From Pedobacter sp. SYP-B3415 (GTDB lineage Bacteria > Bacteroidota > Bacteroidia > Sphingobacteriales > Sphingobacteriaceae), in assembly GCF_004138205.1 (NCBI RefSeq), contig NZ_RXNQ01000033.1, positions 1 to 64,000 of the forward strand: a stretch of DNA of 64,000 nt. Reading direction: 5' to 3'. Numbering within the stretch: the stretch's first letter is position 1; each line of letters begins with the position of its first letter. A program made the position numbers and the translations under genes. The notes under the pieces are model-generated. The model saw only the letters and a program-made list of their open reading frames with translations, was not told where the DNA came from and did no database searches. Positions 50,733 to 60,586 of the stretch are shown here, piece after piece.

Positions 50733-52847
50733 ATGTCAAGAGACTTAAAATATACCAGAAATATAGGTATTGCCGCTCACATCGATGCCGGTAAGACAAC
50801 AACCACCGAGCGTATTCTTTATTACGCGGGTGTAAACCACAAAATTGGTGAGGTTCACGAAGGTGCTTCAACAATGGACTGGATGGTACAGGAAGCAGAA
50901 CGTGGTATCACCATTACCTCTGCTGCTACTACCGTAAACTGGAATTACAGAGGCGATAAATACCACATCAACATCATCGATACCCCGGGCCACGTGGATT
51001 TTACCGTAGAGGTAAACCGCTCGCTGCGCGTACTGGATGGTCTGGTGTTCCTTTTTTCAGCTGTAGACGGTGTTGAGCCGCAGTCTGAAACCAACTGGCG
51101 TCTTGCCAACAATTATGAGGTTCCGCGTATCGGTTTCGTAAACAAAATGGACCGTTCAGGTGCAGATTTCCTTAAAGTTGTTAAGCAGGTTCGTGAGATG
51201 CTGGGCAGCCACGCTGTGCCGCTTCAGTTGCCGATCGGTTCTGAAGATGCATTCAAAGGTGTGGTAGACCTGATCAACAACCGTGGTATTGTTTGGAATG
51301 AGCACGATAAAGGGATGACCTTTACCGAAGTTCCAATTCCTGATGATATGGCTGACGAGGTTGCTGAATGGCGTGAAAAACTTCTTGAAGCAGTAGCTGA
51401 ATACGATGAGAGCCTGATGGAGAAATTCTTCGAAGACCCGGCTTCAATCACCGAGCGCGAAATTCTGAACGCTTTGCGTCAGGCTACGCTTGATGCGAAG
51501 ATCGTACCTATGGTATGTGGTTCTTCGTTCAAAAACAAGGGTGTACAAACCATGCTCGACCTCGTTATGGAATTGCTTCCTTCGCCGCTTGATTCAACCG
51601 GCGTAACCGGAACGAACCCTAACACAGGTGAAGAAGTTAGCCGCAAACCTGATGTAAAAGAGCCATTCTCGGCACTTGCATTCAAAATTGCTACTGACCC
51701 GTTTGTAGGCCGTCTGTGCTTTATCCGCGTTTACTCAGGTAACCTGGATGCTGGTTCTTACGTGTACAACACACGTTCTGAAAACAAAGAGCGTATCTCG
51801 CGTATCTTCCAGATGCACGCAAACAAACAAAACCCGATCAATAACATTGGTGCCGGTGATATCGGTGCGGTGGTTGGTTTTAAAGACATCAAGACAGGTG
51901 ATACCCTGTGTGATGAGAAAAACCCGATCATCCTTGAGTCAATGGTATTCCCTGATCCGGTTATCGGTCTGGCCATTGAGCCAAAAACTCAGGCTGACGT
52001 TGATAAACTGGGTATCGCATTAGGTAAACTTGCTGAAGAGGATCCTACCTTCCGTGTACAGACTGACGAGGAAACTGGTCAGACTGTTATCTCAGGTATG
52101 GGTGAGCTTCACCTGGACATCCTGATCGACCGTCTGAAACGTGAGTTCAAGGTTGAAGTAAACCAGGGTGCGCCACAGGTTGCTTATAAAGAGGCAATTA
52201 CCGGCACAACGCAGCACCGTGAAACCTATAAAAAACAAACTGGTGGTCGCGGTAAATTTGCCGATATCCAGGTTGTTATTTCTCCGATCGATGCTGACTT
52301 CGAAAAAGGTGGTCTGCAGTTCGTAAACGAAATCGTTGGTGGTTCAATCCCACGTGAGTTTATTCCATCTGTTGAGAAAGGTTTTGCTGCAGCGATGAGC
52401 AATGGTGTTCTTGCAGGCTTCCCGCTTCCGGATATGAAAGTTCGTCTGATCGATGGTTCATTCCACGCGGTCGACTCTGATGCTCTTTCATTTGAGATCG
52501 CTGCCCGTTCAGCGTTCCGCGAAGCGTTGCCAAAATGTAAACCTGTTCTGATGGAGCCGATCATGAAGATCGAGGTACTTACTCCTGAAGAAAACATGGG
52601 TGATGTAATGGGCGACCTTAACCGTCGTCGTGGCCAGCTGCAAGGTATGGACACCCGTAACGGTTCACAGGTAATCAAAGCCCTGGTTCCACTTTCTGAA
52701 ATGTTTGGTTATGTAACTCAATTGCGTACCATTACTTCAGGTCGTGCAACATCTACCATGGAGTTCGATCACTACGAGCCGGCGCCTAAAAACGTTCAGG
52801 ACGAGGTGATTGCAAAATCAAAAGGTAAAGTTAAGTCGTTAGACTAA
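50733..52847 (+). CDS. fusA: Elongation factor G
   Basis: The 704-residue protein is a complete translocase EF-G. The GTPase motifs are [15 protein letters not shown] (about 17-31), [32 protein letters not shown] and [10 protein letters not shown]. Domains II to V follow, with GMGELHLDI and the domain IV loop [15 protein letters not shown]. It drives tRNA and mRNA movement on the ribosome using GTP. It is the last gene of the str transcript, ended by the hairpin at 52858-52886. Gly and residues around the fusidic-acid site look ordinary. Confidence 0.98.
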   Translation: MSRDLKYTRNIGIAAHIDAGKTTTTERILYYAGVNHKIGEVHEGASTMDWMVQEAERGITITSAATTVNWNYRGDKYHINIIDTPGHVDFTVEVNRSLRVLDGLVFLFSAVDGVEPQSETNWRLANNYEVPRIGFVNKMDRSGADFLKVVKQVREMLGSHAVPLQLPIGSEDAFKGVVDLINNRGIVWNEHDKGMTFTEVPIPDDMADEVAEWREKLLEAVAEYDESLMEKFFEDPASITEREILNALRQATLDAKIVPMVCGSSFKNKGVQTMLDLVMELLPSPLDSTGVTGTNPNTGEEVSRKPDVKEPFSALAFKIATDPFVGRLCFIRVYSGNLDAGSYVYNTRSENKERISRIFQMHANKQNPINNIGAGDIGAVVGFKDIKTGDTLCDEKNPIILESMVFPDPVIGLAIEPKTQADVDKLGIALGKLAEEDPTFRVQTDEETGQTVISGMGELHLDILIDRLKREFKVEVNQGAPQVAYKEAITGTTQHRETYKKQTGGRGKFADIQVVISPIDADFEKGGLQFVNEIVGGSIPREFIPSVEKGFAAAMSNGVLAGFPLPDMKVRLIDGSFHAVDSDALSFEIAARSAFREALPKCKPVLMEPIMKIEVLTPEENMGDVMGDLNRRRGQLQGMDTRNGSQVIKALVPLSEMFGYVTQLRTITSGRATSTMEFDHYEPAPKNVQDEVIAKSKGKVKSLD

Positions 52848-52857
52848 ACCATACATA

Positions 52858-52888
52858 AACCGGATTCGGGTTTTCCGAATCCGGTTTT
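52858..52888 (+). terminator. Intrinsic terminator after fusA
   Basis: AACCGGATTCGG and CCGAATCCGGTT form a near-perfect 12-bp stem with a GTTTT loop, followed by TTTTGC. It separates fusA from rpsJ, which are often contiguous. Confidence 0.85.
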
Positions 52889-52952
52889 GCATTGAATTTA
52901 CACCCGGCCGTTGTTATAAATAGCTCTAACCACGGCCACATTAATACATATC

Positions 52953-53258
52953 ATGAGCCAAAGAATCAGAATTAAATTGAAATCTTACGATTACAACCTG
53001 GTTGACAAATCAGCAGAAAAAATCGTAAAAACAGTAAAGCCTACTGGCGCAGTGGTTAGCGGTCCGATTCCGTTGCCAACAGAGAAGAAAGTGTTTACCG
53101 TTTTGCGTTCACCACACGTAAACAAAAAAGCGCGTGAGCAGTTCCAACTGTGTGCCTACAAAAGGCTGCTGGATATCTACAGTTCAAACTCTAAAACCGT
53201 AGACGCCCTGATGAAACTTGAATTGCCTAGCGGTGTTGAAGTTGAAATCAAGGTGTGA
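52953..53258 (+). CDS. rpsJ: 30S ribosomal protein S10
   Basis: The 101-residue protein is a complete S10: [20 protein letters not shown], then [30 protein letters not shown] in two conserved blocks. S10 is part of the 30S head and, as NusE, of antitermination complexes. It is normally the first gene of the S10 operon, directly ahead of rplC. Here it has terminators on both sides and about 2.9 kb between it and rplC, so it is transcribed as a single gene. No strong TAnnTTTG box is visible in the 64 nt before it. Confidence 0.97.
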   Translation: MSQRIRIKLKSYDYNLVDKSAEKIVKTVKPTGAVVSGPIPLPTEKKVFTVLRSPHVNKKAREQFQLCAYKRLLDIYSSNSKTVDALMKLELPSGVEVEIKV

Positions 53259-53273
53259 TTTCACAAAAGGTTA

Positions 53274-53309
53274 AAAAAAATCCTGGCTTCGGCCGGGATT
53301 TTTTTTTGT
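53274..53309 (+). terminator. Intrinsic terminator after rpsJ
   Basis: AAAAAAAATCCTGGC and GCCGGGATTTTTTTTT arms flank TTCG. It is a strong, almost symmetric terminator and ends the rpsJ transcript. Confidence 0.9.
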
Positions 53310-53465
53310 TCGCCCCGCGCGAACGGTCGCAGTTGCCTGTTCGCAGGGGATCCCTCGCCGTTGCGATCAGGTCAGATAGGAGTTACATAACGCGCTTCGG
53401 GATGACGGCGTGGGGTGACGGAGTGAGTTAAGGAGATTTGAGATATGAGATTTGAGTCTTGAGAC

Positions 53466-53960
53466 ATGGAATAGTATATAGGTATTCGTAGTTCGTATTT
53501 AGACGTGGTGCAGAAACTCCTCGACCGGTTCTGGCGTGTTGAGGGGTGCGCCGTGGTCGTTCGTCCCGGTTCTTCGTTCCTTGCTCTCCCGGAGGGGTAT
53601 AGTATATAGGTATTCGTAGTTCGTATTTAGACGTGGTGCAGAAACCCCTCGGCCGGTTCTGGCGTATTGAGGGGTGCGCCGTGGTCGTTCGTCCTGGTTC
53701 TTTTATCTTTTAGTCTCATTGAGGGGTTAGACGCCGTGGTCGTTCGTCCCGGTTCTTTGTTCCTTGCTCTCCCGGAGGGGTATAGTATATAGGTATTCGT
53801 AGTTCGTATTTAGACGTTGTGCAGAAACCCCTCGGCCGGTTCTGGCGTATTGAGGGGTGCGCCGTGGTCGTTCGTCCTGGTTCTTTTATCTTTTAGTCTC
53901 ATTGAGGGCTTACACGCTGCGGTCTATTGTCCAGGTTCTTTTTTCCTTGCTCTTCTTAAC
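53466..53960. repeat. Long direct repeats between rpsJ and rplC
   Basis: The segment beginning ATAGTATATAGGTATTCG recurs at 53471, 53599 and 53782 (offsets 128 and 183). Each copy continues with CGTATTTAGACG, a CCTCGRCCGGTTCTGGCGT block and GTGCGCCGTGGTCGTTCGTC. The second unit is longer because the GTGGTCGTTCGTCC-GGTTCTT part is itself duplicated. Copies are nearly identical, which points to recent amplification. No coding potential is seen. Just upstream (about 53430-53465) is an AT-rich stretch of GATTTGAG/TATGAG repeats. Confidence 0.85.
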
Positions 53961-53983
53961 GGCTTTCGTCCGGAGCAAATCCA

Positions 53984-54598
53984 TCACCTTCCCCGCAAAT
54001 CGTCCATTTTGTTGCGCTCGTCCTGCAGTTCGCGGGCCAGCTTTTTTTCCTTTTCGTTCGCCTTGATCTTGTACTGCTGGTACTCTTCAGAAACCTCCTG
54101 GAAAAGCTGCACCCGGTATCGGGCCTCTTTTCGGTAGCTGGCCGACCGGAAGATAATAAATGCCAGCGCCGCACCCAGCACGATAATGATTGACCAGACC
54201 AGTGTACTGTAGGTTCCTTTATTAAACGGGATGCCTAAGAACCGGATTTCATCCACCCGGGTGGTGGCCTCGTTCAACGAACTTTCTTTTCCGCTGATGT
54301 CTTTGTTAAGCGAAGCGATGGTAGCCGCTTGTTCCTTAATCTTTGTTCTTGCTTTGGCCAGCTGGCTACGTTCGGCGCGGAGACTGTCGTTGACATTTTT
54401 CCAGAGACCTGACAACCGGTTCGGATTAATCAACCGGTAACCATTCATGTTCCGGGACTTTGACAGCATGAAATTATACTGTCCGCGAAGTGAGGGATCT
54501 GTGTTGCGGCTGGTATCGCGTACCTGGGCACCGGCACCAAAGAATGTTAAACACAGGACAATGAGCAGGAGCGGGGAAAAAGTAGTTTTTATGTTCAT
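53984..54598 (-). CDS. Coiled-coil membrane protein of unknown function
   Basis: The 204-residue protein has a signal peptide (about 1-24, ending FGAGAQ), a periplasmic coiled coil (about 68-110: LRAERSQLAKARTKIKEQAA and so on), one membrane helix (about 130-150: YSTLVWSIIIVLGAALAFII) and a cytoplasmic charged coiled coil to the end (EYQQYKIKANEKEKKLARE). I recall similar Bacteroidota proteins carrying misleading tRNA methyltransferase labels; nothing here supports that. Its minus-strand -7 box may be TAATTTTG (54641-54648). It is encoded against the ribosomal genes, inside the insertion. Confidence 0.75.
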   Translation of the reverse strand: MNIKTTFSPLLLIVLCLTFFGAGAQVRDTSRNTDPSLRGQYNFMLSKSRNMNGYRLINPNRLSGLWKNVNDSLRAERSQLAKARTKIKEQAATIASLNKDISGKESSLNEATTRVDEIRFLGIPFNKGTYSTLVWSIIIVLGAALAFIIFRSASYRKEARYRVQLFQEVSEEYQQYKIKANEKEKKLARELQDERNKMDDLRGR

Positions 54599-54770
54599 GA
54601 TTTAATTTGAGGCACTTTAAGTAAGTTAACAAAAATCGGACAAAATTATTGTGCAAGGCGATTTTTAGCTTTTTCAACCAGGCAATTTTACCGCCTAAAA
54701 TCTATTAAAACCAGCAGTAAACTAGATTTTAATTTGTCTGTTTATATTCTTTGAACGATCTGCCGGACTG

Positions 54771-54778
54771 TATATTTG
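54771..54778 (+). promoter_or_regulatory. -7 box of the TSUP/DUF1634 operon, 4 nt from the start codon
   Basis: TATATTTG matches TAnnTTTG, with TTTG at 54750-54753 upstream (spacer 17 nt). The ATG at 54783 follows after four bases, implying a leaderless mRNA. Confidence 0.6.
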
Positions 54779-54782
54779 CCGG

Positions 54783-55619
54783 ATGACCGTCATCATTTTC
54801 ACGCTGATTGTGCTTTTCGGATCGCTATTAGCGGGTTTCTTAGGGTCACTCACCGGTCTTGGCGGCGGGGTGATCATCATTCCGCTGCTTACGCTTGTAC
54901 TTGGTGTAGATATCCATTATGCCATTGGGGCCTCGATCATTTCAGTTATTGCTACCTCATCGGGCTCTGCTGCCGCCTATGTTAAAGAAGGCATAACCAA
55001 CATCCGCATAGGCATGTTCCTTGAGATCGCGACAACAGTCGGTGCCGTGCTTGGCGCCGTTCTGGCCGTCTACCTGAATCCGGGTTACATCGCGGTGGTT
55101 TTCGGTTGCATCCTCATTTTCTCTGCGCTTGCCGCCCTGCGAAAAAAGGCCGATCATAGCGATAACCTCGCTGTCAGTGGTCTTGGAAATAAATTTAAAC
55201 TTAATGGAAGTTATCCGGACTGTGGCAGGCAGCATCCCTATACGGTGAAACACGTTCCGGGCGGATTTTTCATGATGCTGTTTGCCGGAACGCTTTCCGG
55301 TCTGCTCGGCATAGGCTCAGGGGCTTTAAAGGTTATCGCCATGGATAATATCATGCGCATTCCATTTAAAGTTTCTACCACCACCAGCAATTTTATGATG
55401 GGTGTGACCGCTGCAGCCAGCGCCGTTGTGTACCTGCACAGGGGGCAGATCGACCCGGGCATTGCTATGCCTGTTGCGCTCGGGGTGCTTACGGGTGCAC
55501 AGATCGGTTCGCGGGTTTTGCTGCGCACGCAAACCGGAATGCTTAAAAAAGTGTTTGCTGTAGTAATTATATTCCTCGCACTTCAAATGATCTATAACGG
55601 TCTTTCTGGCAAGATATGA
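54783..55619 (+). CDS. TSUP (TauE/SafE) family membrane transporter
   Basis: The 278-residue protein has eight predicted membrane helices. It carries the two repeated TSUP signatures: LAGFLGSLTGLGGGVIIIPLL near the N-terminus and FAGTLSGLLGIGSGALKVIAM after the central loop. Members export or import sulfur-containing anions such as sulfite or sulfoacetate. The stop overlaps the start of the DUF1634 gene (ATGA), a pairing seen in many bacteria. The central charged loop (about 120-155) has Lys/Asp/His and a Cys. Substrate unknown. Confidence 0.9.
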   Translation: MTVIIFTLIVLFGSLLAGFLGSLTGLGGGVIIIPLLTLVLGVDIHYAIGASIISVIATSSGSAAAYVKEGITNIRIGMFLEIATTVGAVLGAVLAVYLNPGYIAVVFGCILIFSALAALRKKADHSDNLAVSGLGNKFKLNGSYPDCGRQHPYTVKHVPGGFFMMLFAGTLSGLLGIGSGALKVIAMDNIMRIPFKVSTTTSNFMMGVTAAASAVVYLHRGQIDPGIAMPVALGVLTGAQIGSRVLLRTQTGMLKKVFAVVIIFLALQMIYNGLSGKI

Positions 55620-56011
55620 GTAAAGAGCCGAGACATTATACAGGAGATAAAGATATCCAGGTGATCATAGGTACCCTGCTTCGTACGGGTGTTTACACCT
55701 CATTGGGTATCGTATTGCTTGGCGGAATCATCTTCATGGTGAGCCATGCGAGGCAGCCGGTAGACTACAGCATCTTCCGTGCCCAGGGGCCCAGGCTTGC
55801 TTCTATAGGCGGTATACTGCGGGGCGTGCTTACGCTGGATGGTATGGCCGTCATCCAGTTTGGTATTCTGCTGCTCATCTTTACGCCCATAGCCCGGGTA
55901 GTTTTTTCGATATTCAGTTTTCTGATCGAGCGCGACTACCTGTACGTTGCAATCGGCCTCCTCATCCTGACCATTATCGGTATCAGCATGAACGGCGGGT
56001 TTACACACTGA
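55616..56011 (+). CDS. DUF1634 membrane protein, partner of TSUP transporter
   Basis: The 131-residue protein has three predicted membrane helices (about 22-42, 76-96, 102-125): LRTGVYTSLGIVLLGGIIFMV, MAVIQFGILLLIFTPIARVVFSIF, and DYLYVAIGLLILTIIGISM. The LLIFTPIARV segment is characteristic of DUF1634. It starts within the stop of the TSUP gene, so the two are translated together and may form a complex. Function otherwise unknown. Confidence 0.88.
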   Translation: MSKEPRHYTGDKDIQVIIGTLLRTGVYTSLGIVLLGGIIFMVSHARQPVDYSIFRAQGPRLASIGGILRGVLTLDGMAVIQFGILLLIFTPIARVVFSIFSFLIERDYLYVAIGLLILTIIGISMNGGFTH

Positions 56012-56088
56012 TCATAGCGGCTGCGCAAGAGGCTCAGACACGGCCCGTTCCTGTGGCCGGATTATTTGCAAAAATAATTCGCTAACTA

Positions 56089-56119
56089 TTTGAAAATTAA
56101 GAATTCTTTCCTATTTTTG
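56089..56119 (+). promoter_or_regulatory. Promoter of the rplC-led S10/spc block
   Basis: TTTG at 56089-56092 and TATTTTTG at 56112-56119, spacer 19 nt, an exact match to the Bacteroidota consensus. The transcript would begin near GTCCCTTTTAGGGGG (TCCC/GGGA hairpin), similar to the str operon leader. Confidence 0.85.
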
Positions 56120-56196
56120 CCGTCCCTTTTAGGGGGATGTACAACCACCTTGAACGAAGCCCTACTGCTTCGATGGGTGTTAAATTAAAATAGAAA

Positions 56197-56814
56197 ATGT
56201 CAGGAATTATTGGAAAAAAAGTAGGAATGACCAGTATTTTCGATGCAGAAGGTAGAAACATACCTTGTACTGTAATCGAAGCTGGGCCTTGTGTGGTAAC
56301 ACAGGTAAAGACCGCTGAGACAGACGGTTACTCTTCAATTCAACTCGGTTACGCCGACGCGAAAGAAAAAAACACCACCTCTCCTTTGAAAGGTCACTTC
56401 GCTAAAGCGAACACCACGCCAAAACGCAAACTGGTAGAATTCACAACCTTCGAATCTCAGCTTAACCTGGGTGATGTTGTTACTGTGGATCTGTTCCAGG
56501 AAGGCGATTTTGTCGATGTGGTAGGAACCTCAAAAGGTAAAGGTTTTCAGGGTGTTGTGAAACGCCACGGATTTGGTGGTGTTGGCGGACAAACCCACGG
56601 TCAGCACAACAGGATGCGTGCACCTGGTTCACTGGGTGCGTCGTCTTATCCTTCACGTGTATTCAAAGGAATGCGCATGGCGGGCAGAACAGGTGGTGAC
56701 CGCGTGAAAGTTCAGAACCTTCAGGTACTGAAAGTTTATGCTGAGCAAAACCTGTTGGTAGTTAGTGGTTCCGTACCGGGAGCTAAAGGATCTTACGTAA
56801 TCTTAGATAAGTAA
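56197..56814 (+). CDS. rplC: 50S ribosomal protein L3
   Basis: The 205-residue protein is a complete L3. It begins [20 protein letters not shown] and contains the rRNA-binding extension [20 protein letters not shown] and [20 protein letters not shown], which reaches toward the peptidyl transferase centre. It binds near the 3' end of 23S rRNA and is needed early in 50S assembly. Here it is the first gene of its transcript because rpsJ has been separated from it. rplD follows after 5 nt. Confidence 0.98.
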   Translation: MSGIIGKKVGMTSIFDAEGRNIPCTVIEAGPCVVTQVKTAETDGYSSIQLGYADAKEKNTTSPLKGHFAKANTTPKRKLVEFTTFESQLNLGDVVTVDLFQEGDFVDVVGTSKGKGFQGVVKRHGFGGVGGQTHGQHNRMRAPGSLGASSYPSRVFKGMRMAGRTGGDRVKVQNLQVLKVYAEQNLLVVSGSVPGAKGSYVILDK

Positions 56815-56819
56815 GCAAG

Positions 56820-57449
56820 ATGGAAGTTAAAGTAGTAAACATTTCAGGAAAAGAAACAGGTGCCAAGGTGCAACTTCCTGAGTCGGTATTTGGGATTGAG
56901 CCTAACGACCATGCGATTTACTTAGATGTGAAGCAGTACCTTGCCAACCAGCGCCAGGGAACGCACAAAGCTAAGCAACGTAACGAGATTGCCGGTTCTA
57001 CCCGTAAATTGTATAAACAAAAAGGTACAGGTGGTGCCCGTGCAGGAAATATCAAATCGCCATTGTTTAACGGTGGTGGTCGTGTTTTCGGTCCTCAGCC
57101 ACGTGATTATGGTTTCAAACTGAACCGTAAACTGAAGTCTCTGGCCCGTAAATCGGCCCTGGCGTACAAAGCAAAAGACAACAATGTTGTTGTTCTTGAA
57201 GATTTCAGCTTTGATTCAATCAAAACCAAAAACTATATCAACCTGGTTAACGCCCTGAACCTGGGTGGTGAGAAAACCCTGTTGGTATTACCTGCGCAAA
57301 ACAACAATATCTATTTATCAAGCAGAAACATCCAAAAGGCAAAAGTGATCACAGCTGCTGAGCTGAACACGTACGACGTGCTGAACGCCGGCAAACTTTT
57401 GTTGACCGCTGATTCTGTTAAAACGCTGGAGGAGGCATTTGCCAAGTAA
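56820..57449 (+). CDS. rplD: 50S ribosomal protein L4
   Basis: The 209-residue protein is a complete L4: [20 protein letters not shown], then the exit-tunnel loop [20 protein letters not shown] and [20 protein letters not shown]. It helps to line the peptide tunnel; in some bacteria it also represses its own operon. The macrolide-contact loop looks intact. Its stop is one base before the rplW start. Confidence 0.97.
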   Translation: MEVKVVNISGKETGAKVQLPESVFGIEPNDHAIYLDVKQYLANQRQGTHKAKQRNEIAGSTRKLYKQKGTGGARAGNIKSPLFNGGGRVFGPQPRDYGFKLNRKLKSLARKSALAYKAKDNNVVVLEDFSFDSIKTKNYINLVNALNLGGEKTLLVLPAQNNNIYLSSRNIQKAKVITAAELNTYDVLNAGKLLLTADSVKTLEEAFAK

Positions 57450-57450
57450 T

Positions 57451-57741
57451 ATGGAGATTTTAAAGAAACCAATATTAACAGAAAAGGCTTCTGCATTAAC
57501 AGAAAAGTCTAACCGCTTTACTTTCAAAGTAGATCACAAAGCAAACAAGCTTCAGATCAAACAGGCGATTGAAAAAATGTATGGCGTAAACATCGTTGCT
57601 ATCAATACCATGGTAGTTGATGGTAAAGCTAAATCACGTTACACAAAAGCAGGTTTTGTTTCAGGCCGCAGCCCGAAATACAAAAAAGCAGTAGTAACGC
57701 TGAAAGCAGGAGAAACAATTGATTATTACGCAAACATTTAA
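57451..57741 (+). CDS. rplW: 50S ribosomal protein L23
   Basis: I choose the ATG at 57451 (MEILKKPILTEKASAL), giving 96 residues; a TTG at 57439 would only add four residues within the end of rplD. L23 sits at the tunnel exit and docks trigger factor and SRP. The conserved LQIKQAIEKMYGVNIVAINTM and the C-terminal KKAVVTLKAGETIDYY are present. One base separates it from rplD, so translation is coupled. Confidence 0.97.
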   Translation: MEILKKPILTEKASALTEKSNRFTFKVDHKANKLQIKQAIEKMYGVNIVAINTMVVDGKAKSRYTKAGFVSGRSPKYKKAVVTLKAGETIDYYANI

Positions 57742-57759
57742 TAAGAATCATTTATAACT

Positions 57760-58584
57760 ATGGGCTTAAGAAAATTTAAACCGGTTACTCCGGGCACCCG
57801 CTTCCGGGTCGGTGCTTCATTTACGGAGATCACAGCAACCAAGCCCGAAAAATCATTGGTTGTATCAGTAAAGAAGTCCGGTGGACGTAACAACAGTGGT
57901 AAGATGACTATGCGCTACCTGGGTGGTGGCCACAAGAAGTCTTACCGTCTGATCGATTTCAAACGCGATAAGTTTGATATCCCTGCTACAGTAGCATCTG
58001 TAGAGTACGATCCGAACCGTACTGCGCGTATTGCCTTGTTGCACTACGCTGATGGCGAGAAACGTTATATCATTGCTCCTGAAGGTCTTCAGGTAGGTCA
58101 GACGCTTGTGTCTGGCGTATCAGTAGCTCCTGAGGTTGGTAATGCATTGAAACTGGCTAATATTCCTTTGGGATCGATTGTTCATAACCTGGAGATCCAT
58201 CCTGGTAAAGGTGCGCAGCTGGCGCGTTCAGCAGGTGCTTATGCACAGCTGGCAGCCCGCGACGGGAAATACGCCATCGTTAAAATGCCTTCGGGTGAAA
58301 CACGCATGATCCTGGCTGACTGTATGGCTACCATCGGTACCGTATCTAACTCAGACCATGCAAATGAAGTATTGGGTAAAGCAGGCCGCAACCGTTGGTT
58401 GGGTCGCCGTCCGCGCGTTCGTGGTGTTGCCATGAACCCGGTAGATCACCCTATGGGTGGTGGTGAAGGCCGTTCATCAGGTGGTCACCCACGCTCACGC
58501 AAAGGTGTACTGGCGAAAGGTTACAAAACCCGTACCCTTAAGAAATATTCTAATCGTTTCATCATAGAGAGAAGGAAAAAATAA
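57760..58584 (+). CDS. rplB: 50S ribosomal protein L2
   Basis: The 274-residue protein is a complete L2: [56 protein letters not shown] and the conserved end [20 protein letters not shown] with the His near the peptidyl transferase centre. It joins the subunits and is needed for peptide-bond formation. Its TAA overlaps the ATG of rpsS by one base. Confidence 0.98.
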   Translation: MGLRKFKPVTPGTRFRVGASFTEITATKPEKSLVVSVKKSGGRNNSGKMTMRYLGGGHKKSYRLIDFKRDKFDIPATVASVEYDPNRTARIALLHYADGEKRYIIAPEGLQVGQTLVSGVSVAPEVGNALKLANIPLGSIVHNLEIHPGKGAQLARSAGAYAQLAARDGKYAIVKMPSGETRMILADCMATIGTVSNSDHANEVLGKAGRNRWLGRRPRVRGVAMNPVDHPMGGGEGRSSGGHPRSRKGVLAKGYKTRTLKKYSNRFIIERRKK

Positions 58585-58850
58585 TGGCTCGTTCGATAAA
58601 AAAAGGACCCTATATTGACCACAACGTAGAGAAAAAAGTAGTCTCTATGAATGATTCAGGCAGAAAGTCTGTAATCAAAACCTGGTCACGCAGATCAATG
58701 ATCTCTCCGGACTTCGTTGGTCATACATTCGCAGTACACAACGGTAATAAATTTATCCCTGTGTATGTTACAGAAAACATGGTAGGTCACAAACTGGGAG
58801 AGTTTGCTCCGACCCGTACATTCAGAGGACACGCTGAAAAGAAAAAATAA
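58584..58850 (+). CDS. rpsS: 30S ribosomal protein S19
   Basis: The 88-residue protein is a complete S19: [40 protein letters not shown] and [18 protein letters not shown]. It forms a complex with S13 in the 30S head, near the A-site tRNA. The start codon overlaps the rplB stop by one base. rplV follows after 7 nt. Confidence 0.97.
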   Translation: MARSIKKGPYIDHNVEKKVVSMNDSGRKSVIKTWSRRSMISPDFVGHTFAVHNGNKFIPVYVTENMVGHKLGEFAPTRTFRGHAEKKK

Positions 58851-58857
58851 TTAGACA

Positions 58858-59217
58858 ATGGAAGCAGTAGCAAAATTAAATAATTGTCCAACCTCACCGC
58901 GCAAAATGCGTCTGGTTGTAGATCTTATCAGAGGTGAACGTGTTGAGAAAGCATTGCATATCTTAAAATTCACCAATAAAGAAGTAGCAATCAGAGTTGA
59001 GAAACTTCTGTTGTCTGCCATCAAAAACTGGGAGAACAAGAATGAAGGTGCCCGCCCTGAAGAAAATCAGTTGTATGTTAAAACCGCAACTGTAGACGGT
59101 GGTCGTCAGCTTAAACGCCTCAGACCTGCACCTCAGGGACGTGGTTACAGGATCCGCAAACGGTCTAACCATGTTACGCTGGTTGTAGACAGCAAAATTC
59201 AAGAAACTCAAAACTAA
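58858..59217 (+). CDS. rplV: 50S ribosomal protein L22
   Basis: The 119-residue protein is a complete L22: [39 protein letters not shown], and the tunnel hairpin [21 protein letters not shown] (in two parts). It contacts all domains of 23S rRNA and narrows the exit tunnel together with L4. No deletion in the macrolide-contact loop is seen. The gene sits 7 nt from rpsS and 8 nt from rpsC. Confidence 0.97.
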   Translation: MEAVAKLNNCPTSPRKMRLVVDLIRGERVEKALHILKFTNKEVAIRVEKLLLSAIKNWENKNEGARPEENQLYVKTATVDGGRQLKRLRPAPQGRGYRIRKRSNHVTLVVDSKIQETQN

Positions 59218-59225
59218 TAGGAGAA

Positions 59226-60041
59226 ATGGGACAAAAAGCACATCCAATAGGTAACAGATTAGGAATCATCAAAGGTTGGGATTCTAACTGGTTCGGTGGC
59301 AACAACTACTCCGATAAATTAGTTGAGGACGAAAAAATAAGAAAATACCTTTCTGCGCGTATCGCAAAAGGTGGTGTAGCTAAAGTAGTGATCGAGCGTA
59401 CGCTTAAACGCATCACTGTGACCATTCACACTGCCCGTCCGGGTATCGTGATCGGTAAAGCAGGCCAGGAGGTTGACAAGATCAAGGAAGAGCTGAAAAA
59501 ACTTACAAAAAAGGAAATTCAGATCAACATTTTCGAGATCAAAAGACCTGAGCTGGATGCACAGCTGGTAGCAGAAGGCATCGCAAAACAACTGGAAGCA
59601 AGGATATCTTTCCGCCGGGCCATGAAATCTTCAATCGCCTCTACCATGCGTATGGGTGCTGAAGGTATCAAAATCATGACCTCAGGTCGTTTAGGTGGTG
59701 CCGAGATGGCACGTACCGAGCAGTATAAAGAAGGAAGAATTCCTTTGCATACTTTCCGTGCCGATATTGATTATGCATTGGCAGAAGCTTTGACCACCTA
59801 TGGTAAAATCGGTATCAAAGTCTGGATCTGTAAAGGTGAGGTTTACGGTAAGCGTGACCTTTCACCAAACATCGGTGCAGCCAATACCAACACCAAAGGC
59901 GGTCCTCGCTCAGAGTCGGCTTCTTTCGGTGGAAGAGATAACCGTGGTGGCGGAAGAGACAATCGCGGTGGTGGAAGAGACAACCGTGGTGGCGGAAGAG
60001 ATAACCGTGGCGGTGGACAAAACAGAGGTCCCCGTAAATAA
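59226..60041 (+). CDS. rpsC: 30S ribosomal protein S3 with a repetitive Arg/Gly-rich tail
   Basis: The 271-residue protein is longer than the usual 210-240. Residues 1-225 are a normal S3: [20 protein letters not shown], the KH domain with [20 protein letters not shown], and the C-terminal [20 protein letters not shown] and [16 protein letters not shown]3 binds mRNA at the entry channel. After about residue 230 there is a tail with four GGRDNRGG units and PRK at the end, encoded by a 21-bp DNA repeat (about 59930-60020). The tail should be disordered and RNA-binding. Confidence 0.97.
   Translation: MGQKAHPIGNRLGIIKGWDSNWFGGNNYSDKLVEDEKIRKYLSARIAKGGVAKVVIERTLKRITVTIHTARPGIVIGKAGQEVDKIKEELKKLTKKEIQINIFEIKRPELDAQLVAEGIAKQLEARISFRRAMKSSIASTMRMGAEGIKIMTSGRLGGAEMARTEQYKEGRIPLHTFRADIDYALAEALTTYGKIGIKVWICKGEVYGKRDLSPNIGAANTNTKGGPRSESASFGGRDNRGGGRDNRGGGRDNRGGGRDNRGGGQNRGPRK
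59930..60022 (+). repeat. 21-bp tandem repeat inside rpsC
   Basis: About four copies of GGAAGAGAYAACCGTGGTGG and a base, in frame, encoding G-R-D-N-R-G-G. Third positions vary between copies (AAC/AAT, CGT/CGC), so the peptide is conserved better than the DNA. Confidence 0.85.
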
Positions 60042-60090
60042 TTAATTCAGTTTATCATAATCGTTTTTAACGATCCTATTTTAAAAGAAA

Positions 60091-60513
60091 ATGTTACAGC
60101 CAAAAAGAACGAAGTTCAGGAAGATGCAAAAGGGCAGGATGAAAGGTTTAGCCACCCGTGGGGCTGAGCTTGCATTCGGTTCTTTCGGAATCAAGTCCCT
60201 GGAAGCTACCTGGATCACCAGTCGCCAGATCGAGGCTGCCCGTATCGCCGTAACACGTTACATGAAACGTGAAGGCCAGGTATGGATCAGGATTTTCCCG
60301 GACAAACCGGTTACCAAAAAACCTGCTGAAGTACGTATGGGTAAAGGTAAAGGTGCCCCTGAATACTGGGTTGCCGTAGTAAGACCCGGACGTGTTATTT
60401 TCGAAGCTGAAGGCGTGCCTTTGGAAATTGCCAAAGAAGCAATGCGTTTAGCCGCTCAGAAATTACCGATCCAAACAAAATTTGTAGTACGTAGAGATTA
60501 CGTAGAAGCATAA
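60091..60513 (+). CDS. rplP: 50S ribosomal protein L16
   Basis: The 140-residue protein is a complete L16: [20 protein letters not shown], the [24 protein letters not shown] segment, and [19 protein letters not shown]. It organises the A-site region of the 50S subunit and binds late in assembly. The Arg that is hydroxylated in some bacteria lies in the GKGAPEY-preceding loop and appears conserved. It is 49 nt after rpsC. Confidence 0.97.
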   Translation: MLQPKRTKFRKMQKGRMKGLATRGAELAFGSFGIKSLEATWITSRQIEAARIAVTRYMKREGQVWIRIFPDKPVTKKPAEVRMGKGKGAPEYWVAVVRPGRVIFEAEGVPLEIAKEAMRLAAQKLPIQTKFVVRRDYVEA

Positions 60514-60586
60514 GTTCAAAAGTTGAAGTTAGCAGGCGCTTGAGGCCATCTCAAACCTGCAACTGTCAACGCAAAAGAAGAATAAA

